Position numbers and translations under genes: made by a program
Notes under the pieces: model-generated
Database searches by the model: none
Seen by the model: only the letters and a program-made list of their open reading frames with translations
What the model was told of the DNA's origin: nothing
DNA from: Pseudomonadota bacterium
GTDB lineage: Bacteria; Myxococcota_A; Polyangia; Polyangiales; Polyangiaceae
DNA length: 24,404 nt
Assembly: GCA_023418705.1 (NCBI GenBank)
Contig: JAEZYZ010000499.1
Span: forward strand, 1-24,404
Reading direction: 5' to 3'
Shown here: piece by piece, positions 23,794 through 24,404 of the stretch
How the letters are laid out: each line of letters starts with the position of its first letter
Position numbering within the stretch: the first letter of the stretch is position 1

Positions 23794-24192
23794 ATCTCGA
23801 AGCACATGGGTCGCGGTGCTGCGCCTTCCTTTGGCTAGGAAGCGTTCATCACCCTCGAGGGGAAGACTTCACTCCGATCCCCCGCTGACCGGCCTCGAAC
23901 CGCCACTATGCACCCCGCTGATCCCGGCGCCGCAAGCCGGTCGTGGCGGAGGTCGCGATCGAGTGATTCCCGTCACGGGCGCACAGGACCACGGAGGCAT
24001 GGACGGCGTCCTGCCGTACCTAGACCCCGATGACGGCCCCTCAACGGGGGCGGCCGTGCGGGTCCAAGCGCACCCACATCTCGCGACATCTCGCCCTGGC
24101 GCAGGGTGTCACGCCACTAGAGTGGGGCTTCGGAGGGGATCCACTGTTGCCCCGGCACCGCGGCATCAAATAAGCTGTCGGGCGGTTTGGGC

Positions 24193-24404
24193 ATGCAGCA
24201 AGATCGGGGTTTTGTTCGCCTGGCGCCGTGGGTGCTGCTGGCGGTGGTGCTGGCGAGCGGGTGCCGACTGCGGCGCGAGGGGGACACGGATGCGGACGCG
24301 GACGCCGGGGCGCGTGCGGACGCGGCGGGGGATTTGGCGCGCCAGGGGGCGGACGCGCAGGCGCCGGACGCGGCGGCGAAGGATGTCGGGGCCAAGGGGG
24401 CGGA
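24193..24404 (+). CDS. Lipoprotein with Asp/Ala-rich linker (partial, 3' end off window)
   Basis: The frame from ATG 24193 is open to the window edge and shows about 70 residues. A short basic start (MQQDRGFVRLAP) is followed by a hydrophobic core (WVLLAVVLAS) and a lipobox ASGC with the Cys at about residue 24, so the product should be lipid-anchored. After the Cys comes an acidic Asp/Ala-rich low-complexity stretch (TDADADAGARADAAGD, then GADAQAPDAAAKD), a linker style common in myxobacterial surface lipoproteins that usually precedes a folded domain, here out of view. No clear ribosome binding site is visible; TTG 24187 is an alternative start. The function cannot be called. Confidence 0.68.
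   Translation, partial: MQQDRGFVRLAPWVLLAVVLASGCRLRREGDTDADADAGARADAAGDLARQGADAQAPDAAAKDVGAKGA

Larger units (their letters stand above)
23217..24192. other. Roughly 1 kb without a convincing gene, several strong hairpins
   Basis: No open frame here has family similarity or the third-position G/C bias of its neighbours. Structures seen: CGCGCGAG/CTCGCGCG (23634-23641, 23648-23655), TCGCCCC/GGGGCGA (23777-23783, 23787-23793), a GATGA/TCATC hairpin near 23433-23445, and overlapping CGCCC/GGGCG and GGGG/CCCC stems at 23249-23271 in the leader of the small secreted gene. On the minus strand TCTAAT at 23327-23322 resembles a -10 box about 106 bases before that gene's ATG, but it lacks a good -35. 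The stretch could be an RNA gene, a decayed gene or plain spacer. Confidence 0.45.

Noticed and set aside
23361..23807. 148-codon minus-strand open frame in the gene-free stretch
   Set aside because: No domain, signal peptide or recognisable motif; it is Arg/Ser/Gly-rich and crosses the strong hairpins, as chance frames in GC-rich DNA do.
23490..23830. Possible group II intron or other ribozyme, prompted by GTGCG at about 23523 and nearby hairpins
   Set aside because: No domain V-like hairpin or reverse transcriptase frame is visible, so the match is only a five-base start motif.
23891..23904. T-arm-like GGTTCGAGGCC on the minus strand, suggesting a tRNA
   Set aside because: The flanking bases do not form a proper 5-base T stem, and no anticodon arm or acceptor stem could be built around it.
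23963..24404. Plus-strand frame from GTG 23963 open to the window edge
   Set aside because: It overlaps the lipoprotein gene in another frame and becomes Arg/Cys/Trp-rich there; the lipoprotein frame has a signal peptide and lipobox.

Overview
The window is high-GC bacterial DNA of a type most consistent with a large-genome myxobacterium (Myxococcota, Polyangiales-like). This rests on the GC-rich coding sequence, coiled-coil giant proteins, lipoproteins with Asp/Ala-rich linkers, a secreted S1-type protease lipoprotein and a DUF3943 outer-membrane-type protein. The phylum call is an inference from style; no rRNA or marker gene is present.

Left block (1-7477, all minus strand, read right to left): a compact capsule export operon of the Kdo-linked, ABC-transporter-dependent (group 2-like) type. 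The order is kpsF/kdsD, a small lipoprotein, kpsM, kpsT, kpsE, kpsD-like export protein, kdsA, kdsC. Most junctions overlap by 4 bases or are separated by a few bases. KdsD, KdsA and KdsC make Kdo from ribulose 5-phosphate. KpsM/KpsT form the inner-membrane ABC transporter, KpsE the periplasm-spanning partner and the KpsD-like protein the outer-membrane channel. KdsB and the KpsC/KpsS linker transferases are not in the window. A DUF3943 gene (7579-9132) lies directly upstream on the same strand.

Middle block: a visibly A+T-richer gene for a small SAM methyltransferase (9320-10006, plus strand) sits alone between the DUF3943 gene and the glycan-synthesis operon. That operon (minus strand, 19784 down to 10133) holds a GT4 glycosyltransferase, wecB (UDP-GlcNAc 2-epimerase), wecC (UDP-ManNAc dehydrogenase) and one giant gene. 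The giant protein has 1971 residues. It carries an N-terminal methyltransferase, about 600 residues of coiled coil, a CgeB-like glycosyltransferase, two weakly recognised domains and a C-terminal GT4 glycosyltransferase. wecB/wecC predict ManNAcA as a sugar of the polymer. The architecture recalls the methyltransferase plus coiled-coil chain-length ruler of WbdD, here fused to the transferases; this is the most interesting element of the window. A divergent GT2 glycosyltransferase gene (about 20074-21567, plus strand) completes the glycan set.

Right block (21568-24404): a secreted S1-family protease lipoprotein gene with a 10-base-arm palindrome just upstream of its start, a small secreted two-cysteine protein, roughly 1 kb with no convincing gene but several strong hairpins, and the 5' part of a lipoprotein gene that runs off the right edge.
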